Position numbers and translations under genes: made by a program | Notes under the pieces: model-generated | Databases searched by the model: none | What the model was told of the DNA's origin: nothing | Seen by the model: only the letters and a program-made list of their open reading frames with translations | Shown here: one piece after another, positions 30,481 through 39,043 of the stretch | Layout of the letters: each line of letters begins with the position of its first letter | How positions within the stretch are numbered: the first letter of the stretch is position 1 | Assembly: GCF_000012225.1 (NCBI RefSeq) | Contig: NC_007716.1 | Span: 62,001 to 126,000, forward strand | Origin: Aster yellows witches'-broom phytoplasma AYWB | GTDB taxonomy: Bacteria > Bacillota_I > Bacilli_A > Acholeplasmatales > Acholeplasmataceae | Direction of reading: 5' to 3' | DNA: 64,000 nt

Positions 30481-31659
30481 ATGTCAATTTTTAGAATAGG
30501 TAATAAACATTATAAAATAATTCCTTTTTTAATTACTACTGGAACATTAATTTTTTTTGTGTTTTGGATAGGTGGGATTTCTTATAAATATCATTTAGAA
30601 ACCGAAGAAAGACGTAAATTACAAGAAGTAGATATTAAAGCAAAAGCAAGAGAGTTAAATAACGATATATATAATGAAAATAAAAAACTTAAAAAAGAAA
30701 ACGAATATATGAAAGATACTCCTTATGAGTTTGTAAGAGATAACGGAGAAAAAGAATATTATAATTTATTTACTAATAAATTAGTTAAAAAAATTGATAA
30801 AGATGATACAATTTGGGAATATGATAAAAATAATGGTCTTTTGTTGAAAAAAACTGATAAATATAACAATATTGAAGAGTATGGTTCACATGGTAAATTA
30901 ATCAAAAAAACTTTATCAGATGGCGTTTGGATGGAATATAATCCAATTAATTCAAAATTAATGAAACGTAAAAATATTGATGGTTCTATTGAAGAATTTG
31001 ATCATAATTCAGAAAGATTTAAAGAAATAGATAAAAATGGTAAAGTTAAATATTTCAAAACTAAAATTTATCAAACAGTTTTAGATTTTAAAAAATTAAA
31101 TTCTAATGCCAGACAATTAAAAGATATAGGATTTACTCTTCAACAATTAAAAGATGCAGGATATACTGCGAAAGAATTAACAGATGCTGGATTTAGTTTG
31201 CAAGAATTAAAAGCTACAGGATTTAGTTTGCAAGAATTAAAATCTTTTGATATTTTTGATTTAAAAGATACAGGATATACTGCGAAAGAATTAAAAGCTA
31301 CAGGATTTAGTTTGCAAGAATTAAAAGTTGTTGGATATACAATAGAAGAATTAAAAAATGCAGGATTTTTTTCAAAAATTTATTACAAATCTGATGGTAA
31401 AACAATTAATTTTATTATTGAAAACGACCCTCAAACAGGTAATAAAATTAAACAAATTTATTACAACTTTGATGGTAAAAAAATTAATTTTATTAAAGAA
31501 TACGATCCAACAGGTAAATTAATTAAAGAAATTTTTTATAGTAGACCTGATTTCAAAACAATTAAATTTATTGATGATTACGACCCCCACACAGGTATAA
31601 AAATTAAACAAACTGAATACAATTCTGATGGAACCGTTAAAGAAACAAAAACTTATTAA
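30481..31659 (+). CDS. Membrane-anchored repeat protein with DUF2963-like repeats
   Basis: A 392-aa protein. A membrane helix near the start (FLITTGTLIFFVFWIGGISY) is followed by a charged helix (about 38-75), a set of about 20-residue repeats with the pattern DGxxxEYxxxxGKLIKK (80-200), then eight or nine copies of an 11-residue repeat of the type LKATGFSLQE or LKDAGYTAKE (about 210-295), and finally three copies of a roughly 27-residue repeat (YYKSDGKTINFIIENDPQTG). The last type matches the phytoplasma-specific DUF2963 as I know it. Repeats of this kind suggest protein binding outside the cell. It lies between the membrane proteins and the replication gene. Confidence 0.75.
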   Translation: MSIFRIGNKHYKIIPFLITTGTLIFFVFWIGGISYKYHLETEERRKLQEVDIKAKARELNNDIYNENKKLKKENEYMKDTPYEFVRDNGEKEYYNLFTNKLVKKIDKDDTIWEYDKNNGLLLKKTDKYNNIEEYGSHGKLIKKTLSDGVWMEYNPINSKLMKRKNIDGSIEEFDHNSERFKEIDKNGKVKYFKTKIYQTVLDFKKLNSNARQLKDIGFTLQQLKDAGYTAKELTDAGFSLQELKATGFSLQELKSFDIFDLKDTGYTAKELKATGFSLQELKVVGYTIEELKNAGFFSKIYYKSDGKTINFIIENDPQTGNKIKQIYYNFDGKKINFIKEYDPTGKLIKEIFYSRPDFKTIKFIDDYDPHTGIKIKQTEYNSDGTVKETKTY

Positions 31660-31712
31660 TGATGAATAAAAAAAGAAATTAAGTAAAAGCCCCCGCATTT
31701 AAAGACGAGCAG

Positions 31713-31799
31713 AGCGAACTAGGCGTCCAGCCGAAGTATACTTAGATTAACTATTACCCCCCTCCTATAAAGTCCCCTCTGGGGATTTAGGGGTTTTTA
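31713..31799 (+). promoter_or_regulatory. GC-rich conserved leader, copy 2 (candidate origin or leader RNA)
   Basis: Same sequence as 4245-4332 (GCGAACTAGGCG, CCAGCCGAAGTATACT, AGATTAAC, then a C-run and CCCCTCTGGGGATTTAGGGG followed by T5). The last part can fold as overlapping hairpins ending in a T-run, which could be an attenuator 20 nt before the start of the helicase-HUH gene. A nick site for the HUH nuclease could lie here; no experiment decides. Confidence 0.65.
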
Positions 31800-31818
31800 T
31801 ATTATAAAGGAGAACAAG

Positions 31819-34800
31819 ATGTTATTGAATTTATCAAAAGAACAAAAAGATATTATTAATTCAGATGCTTCTTGCATGTATATACATGGTGGAGCTGGTT
31901 CTGGCAAAACTACCATTTTAATTGAAAAATTAAGACAAAAAGAAAAAGAAAAACCTTTAATTTTGGTAGCTACTAATGCTACTAAAAATATTATTTATGA
32001 TAAATTATTTTCATCATTAAAAGAAGATTATCCTTCTTATAATGATGATGAATTAGAAAAATATTTAAAAGATAATTATGAAATTAGAACATTTCATAGT
32101 TTTGCTTATTCTTGTTATTTAAAATATAATATTTTTAATGAAACAGCAAAACAACGAAAATTTATTGATGATGAAACTAAATTAAATATTTTAAAACTGA
32201 TTTTAAAAGAAAATCAAGATTTAAAATTGTATTTTAAAGAACAAAGAAAATATTCATTTAGAAAGCTTTTACAGGAATTAAATAATTTAATACGTTTAAC
32301 TTTTCAAAAAGAAAACTGTTATTCATCTATTAAAATTGATGATAAAGTTTTAAAAAAATCTTTTGAATTGTTGTTAAATTTGTATTATGAAAAATTAAAT
32401 TATTATAATTTAATAACTTTTGATGGTTTATTAATTGAAACTAGTGATTTTATTGAATTTGTTGAAAGAAATAATGGTTTAATTTATAATCGTCCTGTTT
32501 TTATTGATGAATTTCAAGATTTAAATTATTTTTATTATTTTATTATAAAAGAACTTTTATTTAATAAACCAAATTCTTTATATTGTTTTGGTGATTATAC
32601 TCAAAATATTTATAGTTCTTTTGGTTCTAGTGAACGTATTTTGGAACTTTTTGTAAAAGATTTTATGCCTCAAAAACATTTTTTAAATGTTAATTATCGT
32701 TCTAAAGGCATTAATATTGTTAAAGCAGCTAATGAATTAATTGATAATAAGGAATATTTACAATTATCTTTTAGTGAAAAAAAATATAGAGATTTTATAA
32801 ATTTTTCTTTTTTTGATAATTTTTATCAACAAGTTAATTATTTGTGCGAAAAAATTAAAAATTCTTTAATTTATTCTATAACTGTTCTTTGTCGTAGTAA
32901 TGGTGAATTACAAAAACTTAAAGATGAGTTTGAAAAAAACCAAATTCCTTTTACTATATCTGATAATAATAGTAAAGAAAATGAAATTGTTTTGTCAACG
33001 ATACATGGATATAAAGGATATGAAAATGAATGTGTTTATTTAATTGGTTGGCAAAATCGAAATGAATCACAAGATAAAGTTTTAGAAAAAAAATTAATTT
33101 ATACTGCAATAACTCGCGCTAAACATGATATTGAAATTTTAACTTTAAATGATTCTTCTATTTTTATAGATTATTTTTATTCTTTAATAAAAAAAGAATT
33201 AATTTCTGATAATTTTACAAAAGGATTAAATGATAAAATTTTTGATTTAGATTATTTAAAAATTTGTTTACCTAATTCAAAAGATATAGAAATTTATGAT
33301 GAATTATCTACTACTATTAAAATTTATAATGAAAAAGTTAACCAATTAGAAAAACAACATAAATTTAATCAAATTACTGAATCTTATTATAAGAAATGTT
33401 ATTTAAAATTATGTGTTTTATTTAAGGAAATTTCTAAAAATATTTATAAAGTACAAAAAAAAGATAATGGCTATGAGACTCGTTTAAAAGGGTTTAATTA
33501 TTCTATGTTTGAACCTTTGGAACGAATTAAATGTTATAAAAAACATTTAAAAGAAAAAAAAGAAGAAAGGTATTTGTCATTAAGTGATGATGATTTGAAA
33601 TTGGATTATTCTTTAAAAAAACAATTAAAAGAAATTAAATTGCAAGAAATTAAACCAAAATCAAAAATTTTAAGGCATTATCGAGATTCTTCACAAAATG
33701 CTAAGGATAAACTTTTATATAATTTTAAAGATTCTAAAAAAATATCTTTTATTACTTTGACAGCTCCTTATGATGATTTACAAGGCAAAAATATAAAATA
33801 TACTCATGAACCTGATATTATGGGTCAGGTAAGGAAACGTTTTATTCGTTTAGTGAGAAAAAAATATTTATCAAATTTATTTCAACAATGCTCTCAAAAA
33901 GATTTGGTTTATTCCAAAATGCAAGATTTTCGTTATTTTTGGTCTTTGGAAACTACTAAATTAGGAGTTATTCATTATCATATTATTTTTAATATTGATG
34001 TTTTAAATTCTTTTGGTGTATATTCTCGTTATTTGTGTACTGATAAAGATTATGCTTTGGGTTTGAAACCCCGACCTATTAAAGGAAATAAGAGTATTTT
34101 TTATGATGATTATTTAATGCATAAAATAGATGAAAAAGGTAATATTAAAATACCTCAAAATTATTATGAGAAAAAGAATGTTAAAGTGTCAAAAATTACT
34201 TTGCTTTGGGCTAATGCTTATGCATCTGTTATGAATAAAAATAATATAAAACATTATAAACATTTAAATCCAATTAGTCAAAACGTTCAAATTTTTAGAC
34301 CATCAAAAACAAATCTTTTATTTGAAAAAATTGAAATTAGTAAATGTAAAGTTTTTTATAAAGGCACTTTTGATAAAAAAGATTATGTTAATAAAGTTGT
34401 TTCATATGTTAGTAAATATGTCTCTAAAAATGATAAACAAATTGAATCAAATTCTAATAAAGGAATTGATTTTTATAGTCGTCATTTGTTTGGATTTTCT
34501 CGTACATGTTTTTCTTGTCCTCAAGAATCTTTTTTAGCATTATTCCCTTATGATATAATTAAAGAAATAGAATTAAGTTCATTTCCAATTGTTAATTTTA
34601 ATTTTTCTAATATATTTGAATGGAATATTAAAAAAATAATTAATGGAAGAAATATTAAAATTCCACATAATTTAACTTTATTGTTTAAATCTTATATGAC
34701 TCCAAACCAAGTTCAAAATTCTAATTATTTTAGTTTAAATTTATCTAGTATTCAACCAAAAAATTATTTTCTTAATAAGAATTTTAAAAAATATTTTAAA

Positions 34801-34935
34801 TTACAAAAACTTAAATTAAAACTTAAAAAAGATTATGAAAAAAAAGATATTAAAATATTAAATAAAGTTGAATGTCAATATTGGTATAGATATCTTGAAA
34901 ATAATTATATTCAAAGTTTTCAACTTTCTCCTTAA
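31819..34935 (+). CDS. SF1 helicase joined to C-terminal HUH rolling-circle nuclease
   Basis: A 1038-aa replication protein. Residues 1 to about 450 are a UvrD/PcrA/Rep-like helicase: Q motif (LSKEQKDIINSD), GGAGSGKTT (24-32), FRTFHSFA-type motif, RPVFIDEFQD (225-234), VNYRSKG, TIHGYKG (394-400), and YTAITRAK (428-435). After a helical linker the C-terminal third has rolling-circle motifs: FITLTAP (644-650, motif 1), HYH (719-721, the metal-binding HUH), and YVSKYVSK (863-870, with Tyr863 or Tyr867 as nucleophile and Lys). Rep proteins, relaxases and Helitrons place the nuclease first. AAAGGAG precedes the start. It probably nicks and unwinds the element for replication or transfer. Confidence 0.88.
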   Translation: MLLNLSKEQKDIINSDASCMYIHGGAGSGKTTILIEKLRQKEKEKPLILVATNATKNIIYDKLFSSLKEDYPSYNDDELEKYLKDNYEIRTFHSFAYSCYLKYNIFNETAKQRKFIDDETKLNILKLILKENQDLKLYFKEQRKYSFRKLLQELNNLIRLTFQKENCYSSIKIDDKVLKKSFELLLNLYYEKLNYYNLITFDGLLIETSDFIEFVERNNGLIYNRPVFIDEFQDLNYFYYFIIKELLFNKPNSLYCFGDYTQNIYSSFGSSERILELFVKDFMPQKHFLNVNYRSKGINIVKAANELIDNKEYLQLSFSEKKYRDFINFSFFDNFYQQVNYLCEKIKNSLIYSITVLCRSNGELQKLKDEFEKNQIPFTISDNNSKENEIVLSTIHGYKGYENECVYLIGWQNRNESQDKVLEKKLIYTAITRAKHDIEILTLNDSSIFIDYFYSLIKKELISDNFTKGLNDKIFDLDYLKICLPNSKDIEIYDELSTTIKIYNEKVNQLEKQHKFNQITESYYKKCYLKLCVLFKEISKNIYKVQKKDNGYETRLKGFNYSMFEPLERIKCYKKHLKEKKEERYLSLSDDDLKLDYSLKKQLKEIKLQEIKPKSKILRHYRDSSQNAKDKLLYNFKDSKKISFITLTAPYDDLQGKNIKYTHEPDIMGQVRKRFIRLVRKKYLSNLFQQCSQKDLVYSKMQDFRYFWSLETTKLGVIHYHIIFNIDVLNSFGVYSRYLCTDKDYALGLKPRPIKGNKSIFYDDYLMHKIDEKGNIKIPQNYYEKKNVKVSKITLLWANAYASVMNKNNIKHYKHLNPISQNVQIFRPSKTNLLFEKIEISKCKVFYKGTFDKKDYVNKVVSYVSKYVSKNDKQIESNSNKGIDFYSRHLFGFSRTCFSCPQESFLALFPYDIIKEIELSSFPIVNFNFSNIFEWNIKKIINGRNIKIPHNLTLLFKSYMTPNQVQNSNYFSLNLSSIQPKNYFLNKNFKKYFKLQKLKLKLKKDYEKKDIKILNKVECQYWYRYLENNYIQSFQLSP

Positions 34936-34977
34936 TTTAATTTAATTAGTTTAAATTAAATTTTTTTAATTAATTTT

Positions 34978-35003
34978 GCTGTCTAATTATTGGACGGCTT
35001 TTG
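34978..35003 (+). terminator. Hairpin terminator after the helicase-HUH gene
   Basis: GCTGTC-TAATTATTG-GACGGC (one G-U pair) followed by TTTTGTTGTT. Confidence 0.6.
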
Positions 35004-35168
35004 TTGTTGGAAAAAAATAAATAAAATTATTTATAAATTACAAAAACTTAAAAAAACTTTAAATTATTGAAATTATTAATGCTATAATGTAAGTAATAAG
35101 AAAAAGATTTTTTTTAAAAGAAACAATATTTTGAAAAAACTCAGTAATCGCCTACAAAAATCCCTTGA
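34983..35168 (+). repeat. Right end of the element, copy 1
   Basis: About 185 bp nearly identical to 41118-41302. Both copies contain CTAATTATTGGACGGC at the left and TAATCGCCTACAAAAATCC at the right, after which the flanking genes differ (dnaG here, an AAA+ gene there). That shared end marks the element boundary. Confidence 0.8.
35145..35157 (-). repeat. Right terminal inverted repeat of the 6.8-kb element
   Basis: TAATCGCCTACAA, inverse complement of 28343-28355, six bases inside the inferred right boundary. Confidence 0.65.
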
Positions 35169-36235
35169 AAAAATCAATAACTTTATGAAAACTCAAGAAT
35201 TTAAAAACTTAATCCAACAACAAACTTCAACCCCTAATATTTTTTGCGAACCTTTTAAATATCAATTCCACCACAATAAAATCAACAACCCAATTGATGA
35301 AAAAGAAATTAACGCTACAAAAACACAATTATTTAAAGAAATATCGCCTTTATTCAACCAAATTAGAGATTATTATCATTATTTATTAACCACTAACCGA
35401 AATAATGAATCTCACCTAGGATTAGAATATTTAACCCAAAAAAGAAAATTAACTATAGAAACTATTAAAGAATTTAAACTAGGTTATGCCCCATTATCTG
35501 ATAAATCTTTATCCTTTCGTCTATTAAATTATTGTAAAAAGAAAAATATCGATACAACAAAATTAATTGAATATGGTTTTATTAAAGATAAAACCAATCA
35601 ACAAAATAAAAAATATTATCACGATACTTTTCATGGTTCCATCATTATCCCCCATTGAAAATGGATATAATAAAACATTTCATTTTTATCAAAATAACTT
35701 TCGCGAAGTTTCTTATTTCCAACCTAAATATAAATCCCTCAATAATTTTATTCAAACACCTACTTTTCATTTCAGTTATCGTTTTTTTGAAGCGTTACCT
35801 TATATTAAACAAATGAAAACCATTATTATTCATGAAGGTTTTTTCGATGTCATTAGTTGTTGGCAAAACAATATTAAAAACGTTGTCGGTCTCATTTGTG
35901 TCACTCAACTACTTTCTAAATCACAAATAGAAATTCTAAAAAAAGAAAATATCAAAGTAATTATTGCCTTAGATAATGATGAAACAGGTTAAAAACGAAG
36001 TGAAGCCTTAGGAGAACAACTTAAAGAAGCAAATATTATTTACGAAATTAGACGCATTTTACCACCTTATGATAAAACTTGTAAAGATGTTGATGATTTG
36101 CGCCAATTCGGAAAAGAATCATATCAAAAATGTTTTTTAGACCCATATATTACTTATGAAGAGACCAAAAATAAAATCATAGTCGATTTTGCCATTTATT
36201 TTTTTGGAAAAGATAAAGTTGAAGTAATTAAATAA
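35164..36235 (+). pseudogene. DNA primase DnaG (PMU copy), 3' part, broken
   Basis: Continuation of the primase interrupted at 28340: LEKINNFMKTQEFKN, then IRDYYHYLL and GLEYLTQKRKLTIETIKEF.LGYAP (the primase catalytic N-lobe), a stop at 35656-35658, a frameshift, then the TOPRIM motifs IIIHEGFFDVISCW (catalytic Glu) and VIIALDNDETG (DxD), a stop at 35990, and KRSEALGEQLKEAN... to 36235. Two or more lesions lie outside the element insertion, so decay went on besides it. Confidence 0.85.
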
Positions 36236-36415
36236 ATATTTATTATAAAATATCAATTAAAAACTATAAACTCAAAATTTTGCCCCTACAAAACCTTTAA
36301 AAACAAAATTAGTAATATGAATCACGAACATTTAATTACTAAGCAAAAAATTTTTAAATATTTTAAATTAATTTAATAAAAGTTTTAAACAATAAAACAA
36401 AAAAAATAATAAATA

Positions 36416-36443
36416 AGACTCTCGTAATGAGAGTCTTTTTTTT
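36416..36443 (+). terminator. Hairpin terminator, PMU type
   Basis: AGACTCTC-GTAAT-GAGAGTCT followed by T8. Confidence 0.8.
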
Positions 36444-36475
36444 ATTATTCAAAATGAAAATAAAAGGAGAAAAAT

Positions 36476-37105
36476 ATGAAAAAAGAAACAAATCAAGGAA
36501 TCATTAAGGGTGGTTGGGAAACAAAATCAACCCCTAATGATTTAGAACAAATCAAAAATTTTTTACAAACATCAAAAGTAAGAATTATTAAATATTACAA
36601 TTGTTTCTCATTCTAAAAAGAAAAATTACTACCAACAAGTAAACTGCCGCCCAAAAAAACCAAACTCTATTTGTAGACCCTCAAATCTTAGATGAAATAA
36701 AAAAAATATAGAATAGAAATAATCAAAAATCATCATTCCGAAGAGAAACATAATAATATAACTCTAAACAACCACATAAAACCCAAAATAATACCCTTAA
36801 AACACATTTCCCTATCTTCCAAATTAATTTATCTTAACGAACAAAAACACTACATTAAAGAATTAATAAGTAAGATAATCATAGACAAACTAGACACTTT
36901 AAAATTATATAAATTAGATGCTAAAAAAGTAGATAAATATAACAATCCTATCAAAACAAACTATAAAAAAGGTTTAAATGTTATTTATTATCAATTGGAA
37001 GATTTAAAACACATCAAATTATTTTTAACCAAAAATAAACAAGGCTATCGGGTTAAAAAAATGCGTCCTGATTATAAAAGATATTTAACAAAAGAAAAAT
37101 CATAA
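36476..37105 (+). pseudogene. PMU hypothetical gene, frameshifted
   Basis: ATG 36476 (AAAGGAGA upstream) starts MKKETNQGIIKGGWETKSTP and stops at 36616. Coding sequence continues in other frames: FVDPQILDEIKK-like residues near 36660-36710, then IPLKHISLSSKLIYLNEQKH through YRVKKMRPDYKRYLTKEKS ending at 37105. A single gene of about 200 codons is likely. The basic C-terminus suggests nucleic acid contact; family unknown. Confidence 0.5.
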
Positions 37106-37560
37106 AACAAATAAATTATTTAAATCATCATTTTATCATCATACACTCATCATTTTATCATCATTTGACCCCTTTAATTTCTTTGACAAAACCAAACATT
37201 TTTAAGGAGTGATATTTTATATATTATATCGATAATGATAATGATACTCGATATTTGATATTATCGTTGTATCTTTTATCTATCATTATTATTTTTTTGA
37301 TATATAAATAACTCCCTAATTTTCCTTTCCATTATTAAAAAAGAATTGTTTAAAATTATCCAAACACAATCCCTAACGCGTTGAAGCGCTAATAACAATC
37401 ATAAGTACACATAAATAAAAAGAAGAAGAAAACTAAAAATCCCCCAGTTGAGCTCGACCCCCTTTTTTAAATAAATATAATCATTCAGAGTTATACATGG
37501 TTATGTATGTGATATAAAAAAAAAGGAAACAATATTTAAATTATGAAAAAATAGCTAAAA
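37106..37560. other. Repeat-rich AT spacer
   Basis: No gene is seen. Around 37130-37170 the phrase CATCATTTTATCATCAT is repeated, and 37220-37300 holds ATAATGATAATGATA facing TATCATTATTATT as an imperfect inverted repeat. GC-richer islands (AACGCGTTGAAGCGC near 37377) stand out. It may be a PMU end or replication region; I see no proof. Confidence 0.35.
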
Positions 37561-38458
37561 TAATAGAAAAAGAGAAACAAAAAAATAAATTATTACAAAC
37601 TCTAATGAAAAAAACCAAAAAACTGATAAAAAAACTGTTTTTGAATTAGTTAAACAATTTAATCAAAAACTAAATTTAACAACCATTTTAAAAACTATCA
37701 AAACCAAAAGAAGCACTTATTATTGGTTGAAAGTCGAAAATAAAATAAAAGCCAAAAAAGAAAAATACTTATTACAACAAAATCGCATTAAAGCTTTATG
37801 TTTACAAGAAAAATATTTTTGCGGTCATCGTAAAATCACTGATTTATACCAAAAAACTTTTAACGAAAACATTACCAAGAAAAAAGTTTATACTATTATG
37901 AAAGAAAACGGTATTTTTTGTCGTTTAAGAATTAAAAAAATAAATATTATTATAAAAATAATTTAAAAACTAAATTAAAAGTAGTAGATAATTTAATTAA
38001 TCAAGATTTTATATTAACTAAACCCATGAAAAAACTATTTACCGACATCACTTATTTTAAACCCCCCAAGGATTTTTATATTTTTCTTGTATTATTGATT
38101 CTTTCAATAACCAAATTATCGCTTCCCACACTTCCAAACATCAAAATAAAGAATTAGTTTTAAACACCATCCAAAAATTATCTCTATTAAAAGAACCTTG
38201 TATCATTCATTCCGACCAAGGAACAGTTTATCAACCACAAAAAGTCCAACAAACACTAACTAAAAAAGTTTTTTTAATTAGCATGTCGAGAAAAGCTAAT
38301 TCACGTGATAACGACGTAATTGAAAAATTTTTAGGCAAAATAAAAAATATCTTACAACATCAACATCATTTTTTATTTCAAAAATCTCCTGACAAAATAA
38401 AAAAATTAATCAATTATTTCCCCAAAGAAAAAAAGGTTCTCTTTTTGCACATTTTTTG
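37561..38458 (+). pseudogene. IS3-family transposase (tra5), broken
   Basis: OrfB-type DDE transposase in pieces: VFELVKQFNQKLNLTTILKT, TYYWLKVENKIKAK, YFCGHRKITDLYQKTFNENI (helix-turn-helix region), then after frameshifts KLFTDITYF (first Asp), CIIHSDQGTVYQ (second Asp), and SRDNDVIEKFLGKIK (Glu). Frames change at about 37935 and 38075. All three catalytic residues can be read, but not in one frame, so it is inactive. Confidence 0.85.
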
Positions 38459-38728
38459 ACCAAAATAACATAATTACGTAAAAAAATAATTATGTTTTCA
38501 TTTTCTTAACGGAATTTTAACTTTTTTTACCTAACTATATAGTGTAAAGGTCAAAATATTTAAAAAAAATATCTTTTCAAACTAATGAATTATTAAAAGG
38601 TTTAGAAACTTTTTGAAATTTTAAAAAAATATTTCCTTAGTTTGAAAAGATATTAAATTATCTACTTAATTTTTAGTTTTAAAGAACAATTTTAAAGACA
38701 AAAATTGTCTAAAAAACGAAACAGCGCA
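38459..38728 (+). mobile_element. 3' end of the IS3 (tra5) element
   Basis: Non-coding tail of the insertion sequence down to the terminal TTGTCTAAAAAACGAAACAGCGCA. The same tail is found inverted at 321-620 and 59105-59230, and its terminus is found in palindromic form at 41032-41117 and 50075-50135. Confidence 0.75.
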
Positions 38729-38849
38729 CTCTAATATTGGTGAATTTAAAAAATTATTGTTTCCCCTAGCATAAACGATACACAAAAATATATTCATGAA
38801 TATCCTTAAGGCAACAAAAAACATGAAATGTTTATCTCCAAACAAAACA

Positions 38850-38880
38850 AACCCCCCCTTTTTATAAAAGGGGGTTTTTA
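38850..38880. terminator. GC-rich bidirectional terminator
   Basis: ACCCCCCCTTTTTATAAAAGGGGGTTTTT; on the minus strand it ends the tRNA-Leu transcript. Confidence 0.8.
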
Positions 38881-38936
38881 ATATAATATTATAATATAAT
38901 AATTTTAATTAAAATAAAAAAATTAATGGTGCGGAT

Positions 38937-39012
38937 AGTGAGATTTGAACTCACACAAGATATCTCTTACATGCCCCTCAAGCATGCACGTCTACCATTC
39001 CGTCATATCCGC
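38937..39012 (-). tRNA. tRNA-Leu (GAG)
   Basis: Class II tRNA on the minus strand: acceptor GCGGATA/TATCCGC, anticodon loop TTGAGGG in the CATGC/GCATG stem (GAG), variable arm (AAGAGATATCTT), T arm GAGTTCAAATCTC, CCA encoded. It forms the right border of the accessory region that begins behind tRNA-Gly at 22553. Confidence 0.9.
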
Positions 39013-39014
39013 TT

Positions 39015-39043
39015 AAAAACGATCTAAAAGATCATTTTTGTTA
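39015..39043 (-). terminator. Terminator between fakA and tRNA-Leu
   Basis: On the minus strand AATGATC-TTTTA-GATCGTTTTT; short stem, right behind the fakA stop. Confidence 0.6.

Larger units (their letters stand above)
28341..35163 (+). mobile_element. Unnamed 6.8-kb element with helicase-HUH replication gene, inserted in dnaG
   Basis: The dnaG pseudogene is interrupted here. The left junction is ...GCTCTTGAA then TATTGTAGGCGATTA; the right junction is TAATCGCCTACAAAAATCC then CTTGAAAAA. The 13-mer TTGTAGGCGATTA (28343-28355) recurs inverted at 35145-35157. CTTGAA borders both sides (28335-28340 and 35164-35169) and could be a target duplication. Contents: a run of small membrane proteins, a DUF2963-like repeat protein, a GC-rich leader and a 1038-aa helicase-nuclease, all on +. 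The right end recurs at 41118-41302 against other flanking DNA, so the unit is dispersed. No integrase or DDE transposase is inside; mobility may depend on the HUH nuclease. Confidence 0.7.

Noticed and set aside
31100-31380. Short tandem DNA repeats as a CRISPR array
   Set aside because: The repeats are in frame within a protein, vary in length and have no spacers; no cas genes are present.
37207-37310. Replication origin (oriC) in the AT-rich repeats
   Set aside because: No DnaA-box cluster could be recognised, and dnaA/dnaN are not nearby.
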